Assembly (NCBI GenBank): GCA_025362035.1 | Contig: JANYIN010000066.1 | Span: 1-37,023, forward strand | Direction: 5' to 3' | Length of the DNA stretch: 37,023 bases | From: Gemmatimonadaceae bacterium | Lineage (GTDB): Bacteria; Gemmatimonadota; Gemmatimonadetes; Gemmatimonadales; Gemmatimonadaceae | In this document: positions 25,430 through 34,255 of the stretch, piece after piece | Layout of the letters: each line of letters opens with the position of its first letter | How positions within the stretch are numbered: the first letter of the stretch is position 1 | Made by a program: the position numbers and the translations under genes | Notes under the pieces: generated by a model | What the model was told of the DNA's origin: nothing | The model's database searches: none | Seen by the model: the letters and a program-made list of their open reading frames with translations, nothing else

Positions 25430-28400
25430 ATGCGCCCTTCGCGCACCGTTGTCGTACTTGCGCTCCCCGCACTCGTCATCGGCACCATCGGCCTCTCGCT
25501 CGCTGGCACTGTAGAGGCAGCGGCCCATCCGACCGCGGTCGTCACTCTCGATTCCACCCTGCTGAAGGGCTACCGCTGGCGGAACATCGGCCCCGATCGC
25601 GGCGGCCGATCGATCGCCGTGAGCGGCGTGAAGGGACGCTCCAAGGAGGCGTACTTCGGCGCCGTCGGCGGCGGACTGTGGAAGACCACGGATGGCGGTG
25701 AGAACTGGGCGTCCGTCACCGACGGGCAGCTGAGCAGCGCGTCCGTGGGCGCCGTTGCGGTCTCGGAATCCAATCCCGACGAAGTCTTCATCGGCATGGG
25801 CGAAACCTGCATTCGCGGGAACATCATGCCGGGCGATGGCGTCTACCGCAGCACGGACGCTGGCAAGACGTGGACAAACGTGGGGTTCCGTGAGACGGAC
25901 GGCATCTCGAAGATCCGCATTCATCCCACCAATCCCGACATCATCTTCGTCGCGGCGTTCGGCAAGTACAGCGCGCCGAGCACGGAGCGGGGTGTCTACA
26001 AAAGCAGCGATGCCGGCAGGACGTGGAAGCGTGTGCTGTATCGCGACGACCGGACGGCCGCCATCGACATCTCCATTGACCGCACCAATCCGAACGTCGT
26101 GTACGCGGCGATGTGGGAAGCCTTCCGGAATGAGTACACGATGTCCAGCGGCGGGCCGGGCAGCGGTCTGTTCAAGAGCACGGACGGCGGGGAGACATGG
26201 ACGGAGATCACGCGCGCCAAGGGGCTGCCGGCCGGTGTGGATGGCCGTATCGGCGTTGCCGTGTCGGGCGCGAACTCCAATCGCGTGTACGCGCTCGTCG
26301 AAAACGACAGCGGTGGTCTGTACAAGAGCGACGACGCCGGCGCGACGTGGGCGCTGGTGAACGGCAACCGCGACATCCGGCAGCGCGCCTTCTACTACAC
26401 GCACGTCCACGCCGATCCCAGGGATCAGGACGTGGTCTACATGCAGAACACGTCGATGTTCCGGTCGAAGGACGGCGGCAAGTCATTGGTGAACGTGGGC
26501 AGCGGCACGCACGGGGACATGCACGATCTGTGGATCGATCCGGGCGACCCGGGGCATCTCGTGGTGGGTAACGACGGCGGTGGCGCGGTGTCCACCAACA
26601 CGGGTGGCGCGTGGACGGCGCAGGACTTCCCGACGGAGCAGTTCTATCACGTCGCGACCACCAAGCACATCCCGTATGACGTCTGCGGCTCGCAGCAGGA
26701 CAATAGCACGCTCTGCACGCCGTTCAACTGGAACGCCGCCGCCTTCGGGCTGGGCACCCGCGGCGGGCGCGGGGGCGGCGGCGGTCGTGGCGCCGGCACC
26801 GGCCGCGACACCACGGCGCTCGGCGCGCACGACATCACGCTGGGCGGCATGGCGGTGTCGTACGTGGCCGGCGGCGGCGAGCCCGGTTACATCGGGACCG
26901 ATCCGCTCGACCCCGACCAGTTCTACTCGGGGACGAACAACGGCGGGTATCTCGACAAGTTCAATCGCCGCACGAACACGTCGCGCGAAGTGAATCCGTA
27001 TCCCTGGTTCTACTCGGGCGAACCGAGCCGGGACATCAAGGAACGGTGGCAGTGGACGTATCCCATCATCTTCTCCCCAGTCGATCCGCATACGCTGTAT
27101 GTGTCTTCGCAGCGGTTGTGGCGCACCACGGACGGAGGCCGCACGTGGGCCGCGCTGAGCGGTGATCTCACGCGCCACGATCCGAAGACCCAGGGTCCGT
27201 CGGGCGGCCCCATCACCGGCGACATGAACGGCCCGGAGGTATACGGCGTGATCTTCTCGGTTGGCCCGAGCAAGAAGACGGTGAGCACCATCTGGACGGG
27301 CAGCGACGACGGTCTGGTGCACGTCACGCGCAACGCCGGAAAGACGTGGACGAACGTGACCCCGAAGGACATGCCGGAGTTCGGCCGCGTCAGCCAGATC
27401 GATGCGTCGGCGTTCAGCGATGCCACGGCCTATGTGTCGGTGCGGCGCCCGCTGCTCGGCGATCGCGCGCCCTACATCTGGAAGACCACGGACTACGGCA
27501 GGACGTGGACGAAAATCGTGAACGGGATTCGCGCCGACGCGTACGTCCACGCGGTGCGTGAGGATCCCACCCGCAAGGGGCTGCTGTATGCCGCCACGCA
27601 ACACGGCGTGTACGTCTCCTACTCCGACGGCGCCGAGTGGCAGTCGCTGATGCTCAACATGCCGGACGTCCCCGTGAGCGATCTCGTCGTGGAAGGGAAC
27701 GAACTCGTGATCGCCACGCACGGGCGCGGCTTCTGGGTGCTCGACAACACCGCGCCCTTGCGGCAGGCCACGGCCGAGATCCTCGCGTCCGACGCGCACA
27801 TGTTCGCGCCTCCGGTGGGCGTGCGATCGGGCCCGGGCCTCACGCTCAGCTGGATGCTCAAGACTGCGCCTCGCAGCACGAAGCTCGAGATTCTCGATTC
27901 CATGGGCACCGTGCTGCGCACCTTCGAGCCCGATACGACCACGCGGTCCGATACCGCGGCAGCCCAACCGGCCGGCGGCCGGCGAGGCGGGGCAGGACCC
28001 TACTTGCCGAAGGCGGCTGGCCTGCAGCGCATCACGTGGGATCTGCGCGCCAAAGGCATCGCCACGTTCCCCGGCATGATCCTCTGGGGCGCGGGCACGA
28101 ACGGGCCGGCCGTCCCCCCGGGGCATTATACGGCGCGACTCACGGTGGACGCCCGAGCGCTCACCAGTCCGATCACCATTGTGCGCAACCCGCGTTTCAC
28201 CGACGTCACGGACGCCGACCTCCGGGCACAATACGCATTTTCGACCAGGGTGCGCGACGAAGCCAACACCGCGAACGAATCGATCATCGCGATTCGACGG
28301 GTGAAGTCGCAGCTGGCCGATCGAGAAAAGAAGTCCGACGACGCGGCCCTCAAGGCCGCGGGCGTCACGCTCGACAAGGACGCGACCGCGGTGGAGGTGA

Positions 28401-28693
28401 ATGTCTACCAGGTGAAGAACCAGAGCGGTCAGGACCCGTTGAACTTCCCGATCAAGGTGAACAATCGGCTCGCGACGCTGCTCTCGATGGCCGAGCGCGG
28501 GGACGGCCCCCCGACGAACAATCTGTCCGAGATCTACGGCATCCTGGCCACGGAACTGAGGGGCTACACCGTCCAGCTGGCCAAGGTCTGGAAAACCGAC
28601 TTGGTCACCGTGAACAACGAACTGGCGCGGCTCAAGCTTCCGCCGCTGGATCCGCAGTGTCAGAAGGTGGATGGCTGCATTCCGGTGCCGTGA
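25430..28693 (+). CDS. VPS10/sortilin-type Asp-box propeller protein, second copy
   Basis: The 1087-residue product has a signal peptide (MRPSRTVVVLALPALVIGTI, LAGTVEAAA) and a start block YRWRNIGPDRGGRS. Asp-box repeats follow: TTDGGENW, STDAGKTW, SSDAGRTW, STDGGETW, SDDAGATW, SKDGGKS, TTDGGRTW, TRNAGKTW, TTDYGRTW. A Gly-rich insertion (GTRGGRGGGGGRGAG) interrupts the propeller near the middle. The C-terminal part has an Ig-like domain (PPGHYTARLTVDARALTS) and a helical tail with TRVRDEANTANESII. It shares domain order with the protein at 18185-21355, so the two are paralogues. It is exported; the ligand or substrate is unknown. ATG at 25430 was chosen for the signal peptide. Confidence 0.9.
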   Translation: MRPSRTVVVLALPALVIGTIGLSLAGTVEAAAHPTAVVTLDSTLLKGYRWRNIGPDRGGRSIAVSGVKGRSKEAYFGAVGGGLWKTTDGGENWASVTDGQLSSASVGAVAVSESNPDEVFIGMGETCIRGNIMPGDGVYRSTDAGKTWTNVGFRETDGISKIRIHPTNPDIIFVAAFGKYSAPSTERGVYKSSDAGRTWKRVLYRDDRTAAIDISIDRTNPNVVYAAMWEAFRNEYTMSSGGPGSGLFKSTDGGETWTEITRAKGLPAGVDGRIGVAVSGANSNRVYALVENDSGGLYKSDDAGATWALVNGNRDIRQRAFYYTHVHADPRDQDVVYMQNTSMFRSKDGGKSLVNVGSGTHGDMHDLWIDPGDPGHLVVGNDGGGAVSTNTGGAWTAQDFPTEQFYHVATTKHIPYDVCGSQQDNSTLCTPFNWNAAAFGLGTRGGRGGGGGRGAGTGRDTTALGAHDITLGGMAVSYVAGGGEPGYIGTDPLDPDQFYSGTNNGGYLDKFNRRTNTSREVNPYPWFYSGEPSRDIKERWQWTYPIIFSPVDPHTLYVSSQRLWRTTDGGRTWAALSGDLTRHDPKTQGPSGGPITGDMNGPEVYGVIFSVGPSKKTVSTIWTGSDDGLVHVTRNAGKTWTNVTPKDMPEFGRVSQIDASAFSDATAYVSVRRPLLGDRAPYIWKTTDYGRTWTKIVNGIRADAYVHAVREDPTRKGLLYAATQHGVYVSYSDGAEWQSLMLNMPDVPVSDLVVEGNELVIATHGRGFWVLDNTAPLRQATAEILASDAHMFAPPVGVRSGPGLTLSWMLKTAPRSTKLEILDSMGTVLRTFEPDTTTRSDTAAAQPAGGRRGGAGPYLPKAAGLQRITWDLRAKGIATFPGMILWGAGTNGPAVPPGHYTARLTVDARALTSPITIVRNPRFTDVTDADLRAQYAFSTRVRDEANTANESIIAIRRVKSQLADREKKSDDAALKAAGVTLDKDATAVEVNVYQVKNQSGQDPLNFPIKVNNRLATLLSMAERGDGPPTNNLSEIYGILATELRGYTVQLAKVWKTDLVTVNNELARLKLPPLDPQCQKVDGCIPVP

Positions 28694-28745
28694 GCGGACG
28701 GCCGCAGAATCCGACCGTTGCGGAGTCCGGCTGGACGCTGTACCG

Positions 28746-28751
28746 TATAAA
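28746..28751 (+). promoter_or_regulatory. Possible -10 element for the DinB gene
   Basis: TATAAA stands out in GC-rich surroundings 32 bases before the ATG at 28784. No good -35 at the usual distance is visible (nearest TTGCGG at 28718-28723 is 22 bases away), so this is weak. Confidence 0.28.
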
Positions 28752-28783
28752 CACCGAAGATCAAACCCTCAGCCCGAGCGATC

Positions 28784-29311
28784 ATGACGACCTCCACGCA
28801 GTCGCTTCCCGACACCGGCAGCCCGCACGAACTGCTGTATCCCGACCTCGCGTCCGAACTCCAGTTCACGCGCAAGATGCTGGCGTTGGTCCCCGACGGA
28901 CACGAGACGTTCAAGCCGCACGAAAAGAACATGACGCTCGGCGCGCTCGCTGCGCATGTCTCGGAGTTGCCGCGCTTCGCGAAGCTGCTGCTGGATCTCG
29001 ATGAATTGGACTGGGCGACGTACAAGTGGGAAGAGGCCCCGCTGTCGAACACGGCGGAGCGGCTCGCACATTTCGACCGGGTGGCGAAGGAATTGACGGA
29101 CACGCTGCGGGCGGCGGGATGGCCCGCGATGAACCATACGTTCATCATGCGGGGCGGCGACACGATCTACATGAACGATCGTCGGGGCACGCTCGTGCGT
29201 ACCGCTGGACTGAACCACATCGTGCACCATCGCGCGCAGCTCGGCATGTACCTGCGCCTGCTGGGCGTTCCCATTCCGGGCCCCTACGGTGAGTCAGCCG
29301 ACAAGATGTAG
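28784..29311 (+). CDS. DinB/YfiT-fold family protein
   Basis: The 175-residue protein has the four-helix DinB fold pattern: MTLGALAAHVSELPRFAKLL carrying His58, and GLNHIVHHRAQLGMYLRLLG carrying His145 and His149. These three histidines are the usual metal triad. Many members are metal-dependent thiol transferases or stress proteins of unknown substrate. It ends VPIPGPYGESADKM, a typical family terminus. It is monocistronic by position, 90 bases after the VPS10 stop and tail to tail with paaK (2 bases apart). Confidence 0.9.
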   Translation: MTTSTQSLPDTGSPHELLYPDLASELQFTRKMLALVPDGHETFKPHEKNMTLGALAAHVSELPRFAKLLLDLDELDWATYKWEEAPLSNTAERLAHFDRVAKELTDTLRAAGWPAMNHTFIMRGGDTIYMNDRRGTLVRTAGLNHIVHHRAQLGMYLRLLGVPIPGPYGESADKM

Positions 29312-29313
29312 CA

Positions 29314-30621
29314 CTATTGCGGCTGCCGGAAATCGATCACGCGCTTCGCCTTGCCGAGCGAGCGCTCGATGGTGCCTGGTTCGACGAGCTTCACGGTGGC
29401 GGTGACGCCGATGAGGTCCTTGATCCGCGCCATGATGCGCTCGCCCGCGGCCTCGCGGTCGGCGGCGTGGTCCAACGCGCCGGCGCGCGTTTCCGCCACC
29501 ACGACCAGATCATCGAGATGTCCGGTGCGCCTGAGTTCCAGCACGTAGTGCGCGCTCAAACGCGGGTCCGCCAGCAGGATCTCCTCGATCTGTGTGGGGA
29601 AGACATTCACACCGCGAACGATGAGCATGTCGTCCGACCGACCGGAAATGCGCGTCATGCGGCGCATCGTTCGCGCCGTGCCGGGCAGCAACATGGTGAG
29701 ATCGCGCGTGCGATAGCGAATGAGTGGCTGCGCTTCCTTCGTCAGCGTCGTGAACACCAACTCACCCACCTGGCCGTCGGGCAGCACCGCGCCGGTGACC
29801 GGGTCGATGATCTCCGGATAGAAATGATCCTCCCAGACGTGCAGGCCGTCCTTCGTCTCGACGCACTCGCTGGCGACGCCGGGGCCCATGACCTCCGACA
29901 AGCCGTAGATGTCCACGGCGTGCATATCGAAGCGCGCTTCGATTTCGTGTCGCATCGACTCCGTCCATGGCTCGGCGCCGTGAATGCCGACGCGAAGCGA
30001 TGTCTCTCGGGGGTTGAGCCCTTGCCGTTCGAACTCGTCGGCAATGGCGAGCATGTATGAGGGCGTGACCATGATCGCATCCGGTCGGAGATCGCTGATC
30101 AGACGGACCTGCTTTTCCGTCTGCCCGCCCGACATCGGTATGACCGTACAGCCGAGGGCTTCCGCGCCATAGTGCGCGCCGAGTCCGCCGGTGAAAAGCC
30201 CGTACCCGTAGGCGACGTGGACAAGGTCGCCGGCTTGCACGCCGGCGGCGCGCATGGAGCGCGCGACCAGCCCAGCCCACACCTCGATGTCGCGCGCCGT
30301 GTAACCCACCACGGTCGGCTTGCCGGTGGTGCCTGACGACGCATGTATGCGTGCCAGCATCCGGCGCGGCACGGCGAGCAAGCCGAAGGGATAGTGCTCG
30401 CGAAGGTCGCTCTTGACCGTGAAGGGAAACCGCGCGAGATCAGCAAGCTCGCGTAGATCGGTGGGATGGACGGAGAACGACTCGAACTGGGATCGGTAGA
30501 AGGGGACGTGGTCGTAAGCGCGTTGCAGCGTCTGCTGGAGACGATCGACCTGGAGTCGCGCGAGCTCGTCCCGAGACGCGCGCTCGATGGGCTCCAGGCC
30601 GGAATCGGAAGGATGCTGCAT
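29314..30621 (-). CDS. paaK: Phenylacetate-CoA ligase
   Basis: This 435-residue protein has PaaK length and motifs: RAYDHVPFYRSQF, FPFTVKSDLREHYPFGLLAV, the nucleotide loop SSGTTGKP (95-102), YGYGLFTGGLGAHYGAEALG, DIYGLSEVMGPGVA, RYRTRDLT, and RISGRSDDMLIVRGVNVFPT at the hinge. It forms phenylacetyl-CoA, or an analogue, from the acid, ATP and CoA. No paaABCDE ring-oxidation genes are near, so the true substrate is open; stand-alone copies may serve other aryl acids. ATG at 30621 has GGAG upstream; ATG at 30651 is an in-frame alternative. Confidence 0.9.
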   Translation of the reverse strand: MQHPSDSGLEPIERASRDELARLQVDRLQQTLQRAYDHVPFYRSQFESFSVHPTDLRELADLARFPFTVKSDLREHYPFGLLAVPRRMLARIHASSGTTGKPTVVGYTARDIEVWAGLVARSMRAAGVQAGDLVHVAYGYGLFTGGLGAHYGAEALGCTVIPMSGGQTEKQVRLISDLRPDAIMVTPSYMLAIADEFERQGLNPRETSLRVGIHGAEPWTESMRHEIEARFDMHAVDIYGLSEVMGPGVASECVETKDGLHVWEDHFYPEIIDPVTGAVLPDGQVGELVFTTLTKEAQPLIRYRTRDLTMLLPGTARTMRRMTRISGRSDDMLIVRGVNVFPTQIEEILLADPRLSAHYVLELRRTGHLDDLVVVAETRAGALDHAADREAAGERIMARIKDLIGVTATVKLVEPGTIERSLGKAKRVIDFRQPQ

Positions 30622-30846
30622 GGCTGTCAAATCTCCGATTGATTCCCGCATACGCCGCGAAACAGGACTAAACGAAGCGTCTTGCGCGGCCTGATCGAAT
30701 CTCTCATGGAATGTTAGCCCGCCGTGGCTCTCCGGGTGCGCTGGCCGCCGGTCTGCTACGTTTCCCGGAAGGCGGCTGGAACCTCACTTACGAATCCTAT
30801 CGCCGCGCACGCTGTCGGCCGGCACCAGCACGGAGACGAACGACGA

Positions 30847-31431
30847 ATGTCAGCACCACGAATACACCGACGGACCTGGCTTGCCCGCTTCGCCTCGAGC
30901 GCTGTCGCGGTCATGGTGATCGCTGGGGTCTCGTGCACCACGGCGCTGGATGTGCAGACCGCCGCCGCGCCCGACGGGACGCTGAGCGGTCGTCAGAGCT
31001 TCCGCCTCATGCCGGAAGCGCAACTCAGGGGGAGGGAGCCGCTGCAGGACTACGATCCGATGCTGCCCAACTCGGTGACCAACGCCGCCATTCGTGAAGA
31101 GATACGTCGCGCCCTGGAAAAGCGTGGCTATCGCTACGCACCCGATGCCGCCGATATGGACGTCGCCTACTACGCGACGGCCGCACCGCGGCTGGAACTC
31201 GTGAACTTCGATTATGGCTACAGCTGGGTCGATCTTCCGCCGGATGGCATTGGGGCAAGCCAGTTCGACAAGGGTACGGTGATCATCGATGTCGTGTCCC
31301 CGGCGACGCATCGGGCCCTGTGGCGCGGTCTGTACAAGGGAAGCGTGGACCCAAATCCGCCGGACTACGTGAAAGAAGTTCGCAAGGCAGTGAACGTGAT
31401 CGTGGGCAGGTTTCCAGCCCCGTCGCGGTAG
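30847..31431 (+). CDS. DUF4136 lipoprotein
   Basis: The 194-residue product has a twin-basic leader IHRRTWLARF, a hydrophobic segment and a lipobox VIAGVSC with Cys30. The mature part has YDPMLPNSVTNAAIREEIRR, ALEKRGYRYAPDAADMDVAY, GTVIIDVVSPATHRALWRG and a final KAVNVIVGRFP. This is the DUF4136 pattern of outer-membrane-linked lipoproteins of unknown role. ATG at 30847 was chosen for the signal sequence. It is divergent from paaK and stands 11 bases before the methyltransferase gene. Confidence 0.85.
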   Translation: MSAPRIHRRTWLARFASSAVAVMVIAGVSCTTALDVQTAAAPDGTLSGRQSFRLMPEAQLRGREPLQDYDPMLPNSVTNAAIREEIRRALEKRGYRYAPDAADMDVAYYATAAPRLELVNFDYGYSWVDLPPDGIGASQFDKGTVIIDVVSPATHRALWRGLYKGSVDPNPPDYVKEVRKAVNVIVGRFPAPSR

Positions 31432-31442
31432 TTCATCGCGTA

Positions 31443-32651
31443 ATGCCGAGCGCCAGACGTGTGCAGTCGGCGGGCGCGTATCGCGAATGGCGCCGCTCGT
31501 CGGTGACGATAGCAGGCACACGGTACGCACTCGAGTCCAAACCTGGCGTATTCGCCGATGGGGCGATCGATCCGGCGGCGCTGCTGCTTGCCGAGCGCGT
31601 GACAATCGCACCCGGCAACGTCGTGGTGCACTTGAACTGCGGCAATGGACTCTTTGGATCGGTGGCCGCCCGTGTGGCCGATCGCGTGCTGCTCACGGAC
31701 CGCAACATTCTCGCCGTGCAGGCGACCCGTCGAACGCTCGACGCGAATAGTGTGACCAATGTCGATGTGCTGCTCGGCCACGGCGCCACCGCGCTGCCAG
31801 CCGACGTCCGTGCCGATGTCGTGGCCATTCGCATCCCGCAGGAAAAGATCGCGCTGCTGCAGCTCGTGTCCGATGCCTTCAGAATCCTTCGAATCGGCGG
31901 GCACTGCTACCTCGCCGGCGCGACGAACGAAGGCGCGAAGACAGCCACGAGCACGCTCGTGGCCGTCTTCGGCAACGGTGGCGTGCTCGCCGTGGATAGC
32001 GGCCACCGGATCGCGATGGCCACCAAGCGCGGTGAGACGCCCGCGAGTCCGCAGGTGCTGGCCAGCCCCTACCTCCAGAGCGACGCCTTCAACGAGATCG
32101 AGGCTGTCATTCGAGGCAGCGCCCGAACGCTCTTTACCCGTCCCGGCGTGTTCTCGTGGGACCATCTCGACGAGGCGACCTCGATGCTGGCCGACGCGAT
32201 GGAGATCAATCTCGGCGAATCGGTGTTGGACCTGGGCTGCGGATGCGGTGTGTTGGGTACAGTGGCCGCGACGCTCTCGGCGGAGCGAGTCTGCATGGTG
32301 GACGCGGACGTGGAGGCGGTGCGGTCCGCCGCGCGCACCGCGAAGGCGGCGGGTACAGACCATTGCTCCGTTCTCACGAGCGATGTCGCCGGCGAGGTGC
32401 TGGACCAGCGGTTCGACGTGGTGGTGACCAATCCGCCATTCCACATCGGGAAGACCACCGATCTCGACGTGCCGGCGCAGTTCATCCGTGACGCGCACCA
32501 CGTGCTGTCCGCGAATGGGCGCCTCTATCTCGTTGCGAACCGCACGCTGCCGTACGAGCGCATCATCGTTCAGCTGTTCGGGAACATTCGGACGCTGCAC
32601 GATGGCCGACGGTTCAAAGTCCTCTCGGCCACGAAACAGCAGTCAGACTGA
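31443..32651 (+). CDS. RsmC/RlmG-like rRNA guanine-N2 methyltransferase
   Basis: The 402-residue protein has two Rossmann-like halves, as in RsmC and RlmG. The N-terminal half has a worn SAM motif (LNCGNGLFG, 64-72) and no catalytic NPPF, so it is probably inactive and used for folding or RNA binding. The C-terminal half has DLGCGCGVLG (263-272) for SAM and NPPFHIG (330-336) as catalytic motif IV. These enzymes make m2G in 16S (RsmC) or 23S (RlmG) rRNA; I cannot separate the two. It follows the DUF4136 gene by 11 bases and overlaps the convergent pseudouridine synthase gene at its stop. Confidence 0.87.
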   Translation: MPSARRVQSAGAYREWRRSSVTIAGTRYALESKPGVFADGAIDPAALLLAERVTIAPGNVVVHLNCGNGLFGSVAARVADRVLLTDRNILAVQATRRTLDANSVTNVDVLLGHGATALPADVRADVVAIRIPQEKIALLQLVSDAFRILRIGGHCYLAGATNEGAKTATSTLVAVFGNGGVLAVDSGHRIAMATKRGETPASPQVLASPYLQSDAFNEIEAVIRGSARTLFTRPGVFSWDHLDEATSMLADAMEINLGESVLDLGCGCGVLGTVAATLSAERVCMVDADVEAVRSAARTAKAAGTDHCSVLTSDVAGEVLDQRFDVVVTNPPFHIGKTTDLDVPAQFIRDAHHVLSANGRLYLVANRTLPYERIIVQLFGNIRTLHDGRRFKVLSATKQQSD

Positions 32652-33347
32652 CGAGAGTAGCCGCGCCACCTCATCGGGCTCCAACGCACGCCACGCGCCC
32701 GCGGCGAGGTCACCGAGCTGATGTCCCCCGATCGACGTCCGGTGAAGCGATTCCACATGATTGCCCACCGCTGCGAACATGCGGCGGACCTGGTGATATC
32801 GCCCTTCGGTGACCGTGACCCGCACGTGCCGCGCATCGACGATCTCGAGGATCGCAGCTTCGAGCGCGGACGATTCGCCGTCCAGCATCAGGGTGCCGCT
32901 GGCAAAGATCTTCACGTCGTCCGCACGCACGTCGCTCGCCAGCGTAGCCTCGTAGACCTTCGGGCGGCGCGCCTTCGGCGACGACACGCGGTGGTTGACC
33001 TGGCCATCGTCAGTGAGCAGCAGCAGGCCCGAGGTATCGCGATCCAGACGGCCGATCGGCGCGATGATCGGGGATCGCGCGGTAAATCGGCCCGGCAGCA
33101 GTTCGTAGATCAGGCGGCTGGCGTCCGTCGTGGAGCACACGAAGCCCACGGGCTTGTGAAGCATGAGCACCACACCCTGCGCGACGTCGAGCGGGGCATC
33201 GTCGATGCGCACGTCGTCGTGCGAGAAACCATCGCCCTCGCGCAGAATGCTCCCATCACGCCGCCGCACGCGCCGTTGCTGCAGCATCGCCGTGACCTCA
33301 CGCCGGCTGCCGTAACCCAGGTTGGCGATGTACTTGAGCAGCTTCAT
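32643..33347 (-). CDS. RsuA/RluB/E/F family pseudouridine synthase
   Basis: This 234-residue protein has an N-terminal S4 RNA-binding domain (LLKYIANLGYGSRREVTAML) and a synthase core with LMLHKPVGFVCSTTD, GRLDRDTSGLLLLT (catalytic Asp102), KVYEATL and EGRYHQVRRMFAAVGN. The length and S4 domain match RsuA, which makes pseudouridine 516 of 16S rRNA, but the RluE/F branch is not excluded. ATG at 33347 was chosen because it starts the S4 domain. It is divergent from a second enzyme of the same family, and its stop overlaps the methyltransferase stop by 9 bases. Confidence 0.9.
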   Translation of the reverse strand: MKLLKYIANLGYGSRREVTAMLQQRRVRRRDGSILREGDGFSHDDVRIDDAPLDVAQGVVLMLHKPVGFVCSTTDASRLIYELLPGRFTARSPIIAPIGRLDRDTSGLLLLTDDGQVNHRVSSPKARRPKVYEATLASDVRADDVKIFASGTLMLDGESSALEAAILEIVDARHVRVTVTEGRYHQVRRMFAAVGNHVESLHRTSIGGHQLGDLAAGAWRALEPDEVARLLSSV

Positions 33348-33398
33348 CGTCGAGACGCGTGAAGTGAGTGCCGGAAACGGCAGGCGCTTGTCGCGCCG

Positions 33399-33407
33399 TG
33401 CTATACT
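33399..33407 (+). promoter_or_regulatory. Extended -10 promoter for the second pseudouridine synthase
   Basis: TGCTATACT is an extended -10 (TGnTATACT) 57 bases before the ATG at 33464. No consensus -35 is present, as is common for extended -10 promoters. Confidence 0.5.
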
Positions 33408-33463
33408 ATTGCAGCGCGCGTCGAGATGTCGAGTCGTGGATCGCGCGTTCACTCGCATCTCTC

Positions 33464-34222
33464 ATGAGCCCGTCACGAAAGCATGCTGAAGGTCCGAGTT
33501 CAGGCACCGTGAGCGTGGCGCGTGGACTGTCGAAACTCGGCGTCTGTTCGCGAGCCGACGGCGAACGTCTCGTGGAGACCGGGCGCGTGCGCATCAATGG
33601 ACGAGCGGTGCACGACACGGCACTTCGCATCACGCCCGAAACGGACGTCATCGAGGTGGACGGTGTGCGCGTCGGCGTGGTGGAACGCGTCTATCTGGCA
33701 CTCAACAAGCCACGTGGCCTCGTGACGACCCGTGACGACCCGCAGGGTCGAGCGACCATCTATGAGTGTCTCGCCGGATCGAATCTGCCATTTGTGGCGC
33801 CGGTAGGCCGGCTGGACAAGGCGAGCGAGGGTCTGTTGCTCCTCACCAACGACTCGAAGTGGGCGGCACGGCTGCTCGACCCCACGTCGCACGTGGACAA
33901 GACCTACCACGTGCAGATTGGCAGCCTCGCGGACGAATCGACCGTGGCTCGCGTGTCTGCCGGCGTCACCGAGCCCGACACGGGAGAACGGTTCACGGTC
34001 AAGCACGCGTCGCTGCTCCGTGTGGGATCGCGGAGTTCCTCGTGGCTCGTGATCGTGCTGGACGAAGGTAAGAATCGGCACATCCGGCGGCTGCTCGGGG
34101 TGTTGGACCTGGAAGTGCGCCGGCTAGTGCGTGTCAGCATCGGACCACTGTCGCTCGGCGCGCTTGCCAAGGGCCAGTGGCGGCGACTCGGCGCTGAAGA
34201 GGTAAGAGCGCTGTCGAGCTAA
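33464..34222 (+). CDS. RluB-like 23S rRNA pseudouridine synthase
   Basis: The 252-residue protein has an S4 domain (VARGLSKLGVCSRADGERLV and VRINGRAVHD), ALNKPRGLVTTRDDPQGRAT, the catalytic motif GRLDKASEGLLLLTND with Asp118, DKTYHVQIG, and DEGKNRHIRRLLGVLDLEVR. The wording matches RluB/RsuA-type enzymes; the TTRDDPQGR..YE segment is closest to RluB, which modifies U2605 of 23S rRNA. A basic N-terminal extension precedes the S4 domain. ATG at 33464 follows an extended -10 element. Confidence 0.88.
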   Translation: MSPSRKHAEGPSSGTVSVARGLSKLGVCSRADGERLVETGRVRINGRAVHDTALRITPETDVIEVDGVRVGVVERVYLALNKPRGLVTTRDDPQGRATIYECLAGSNLPFVAPVGRLDKASEGLLLLTNDSKWAARLLDPTSHVDKTYHVQIGSLADESTVARVSAGVTEPDTGERFTVKHASLLRVGSRSSSWLVIVLDEGKNRHIRRLLGVLDLEVRRLVRVSIGPLSLGALAKGQWRRLGAEEVRALSS

Positions 34223-34255
34223 GCACCGCGTCGCCGCGGCTCCGGGCGGCGTTTG

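Noticed and set aside
26752..26815. GC-rich Gly/Arg tract in the VPS10 gene as a separate repeat element
   Set aside because: It is in frame and encodes a Gly-rich loop (GTRGGRGGGGGRGAG) in the propeller, so it is explained as part of the protein.
26483..28231. Minus-strand open frame of 582 codons within the second VPS10 gene
   Set aside because: Shadow of the Asp-box protein on the plus strand; no domain, no start signals.
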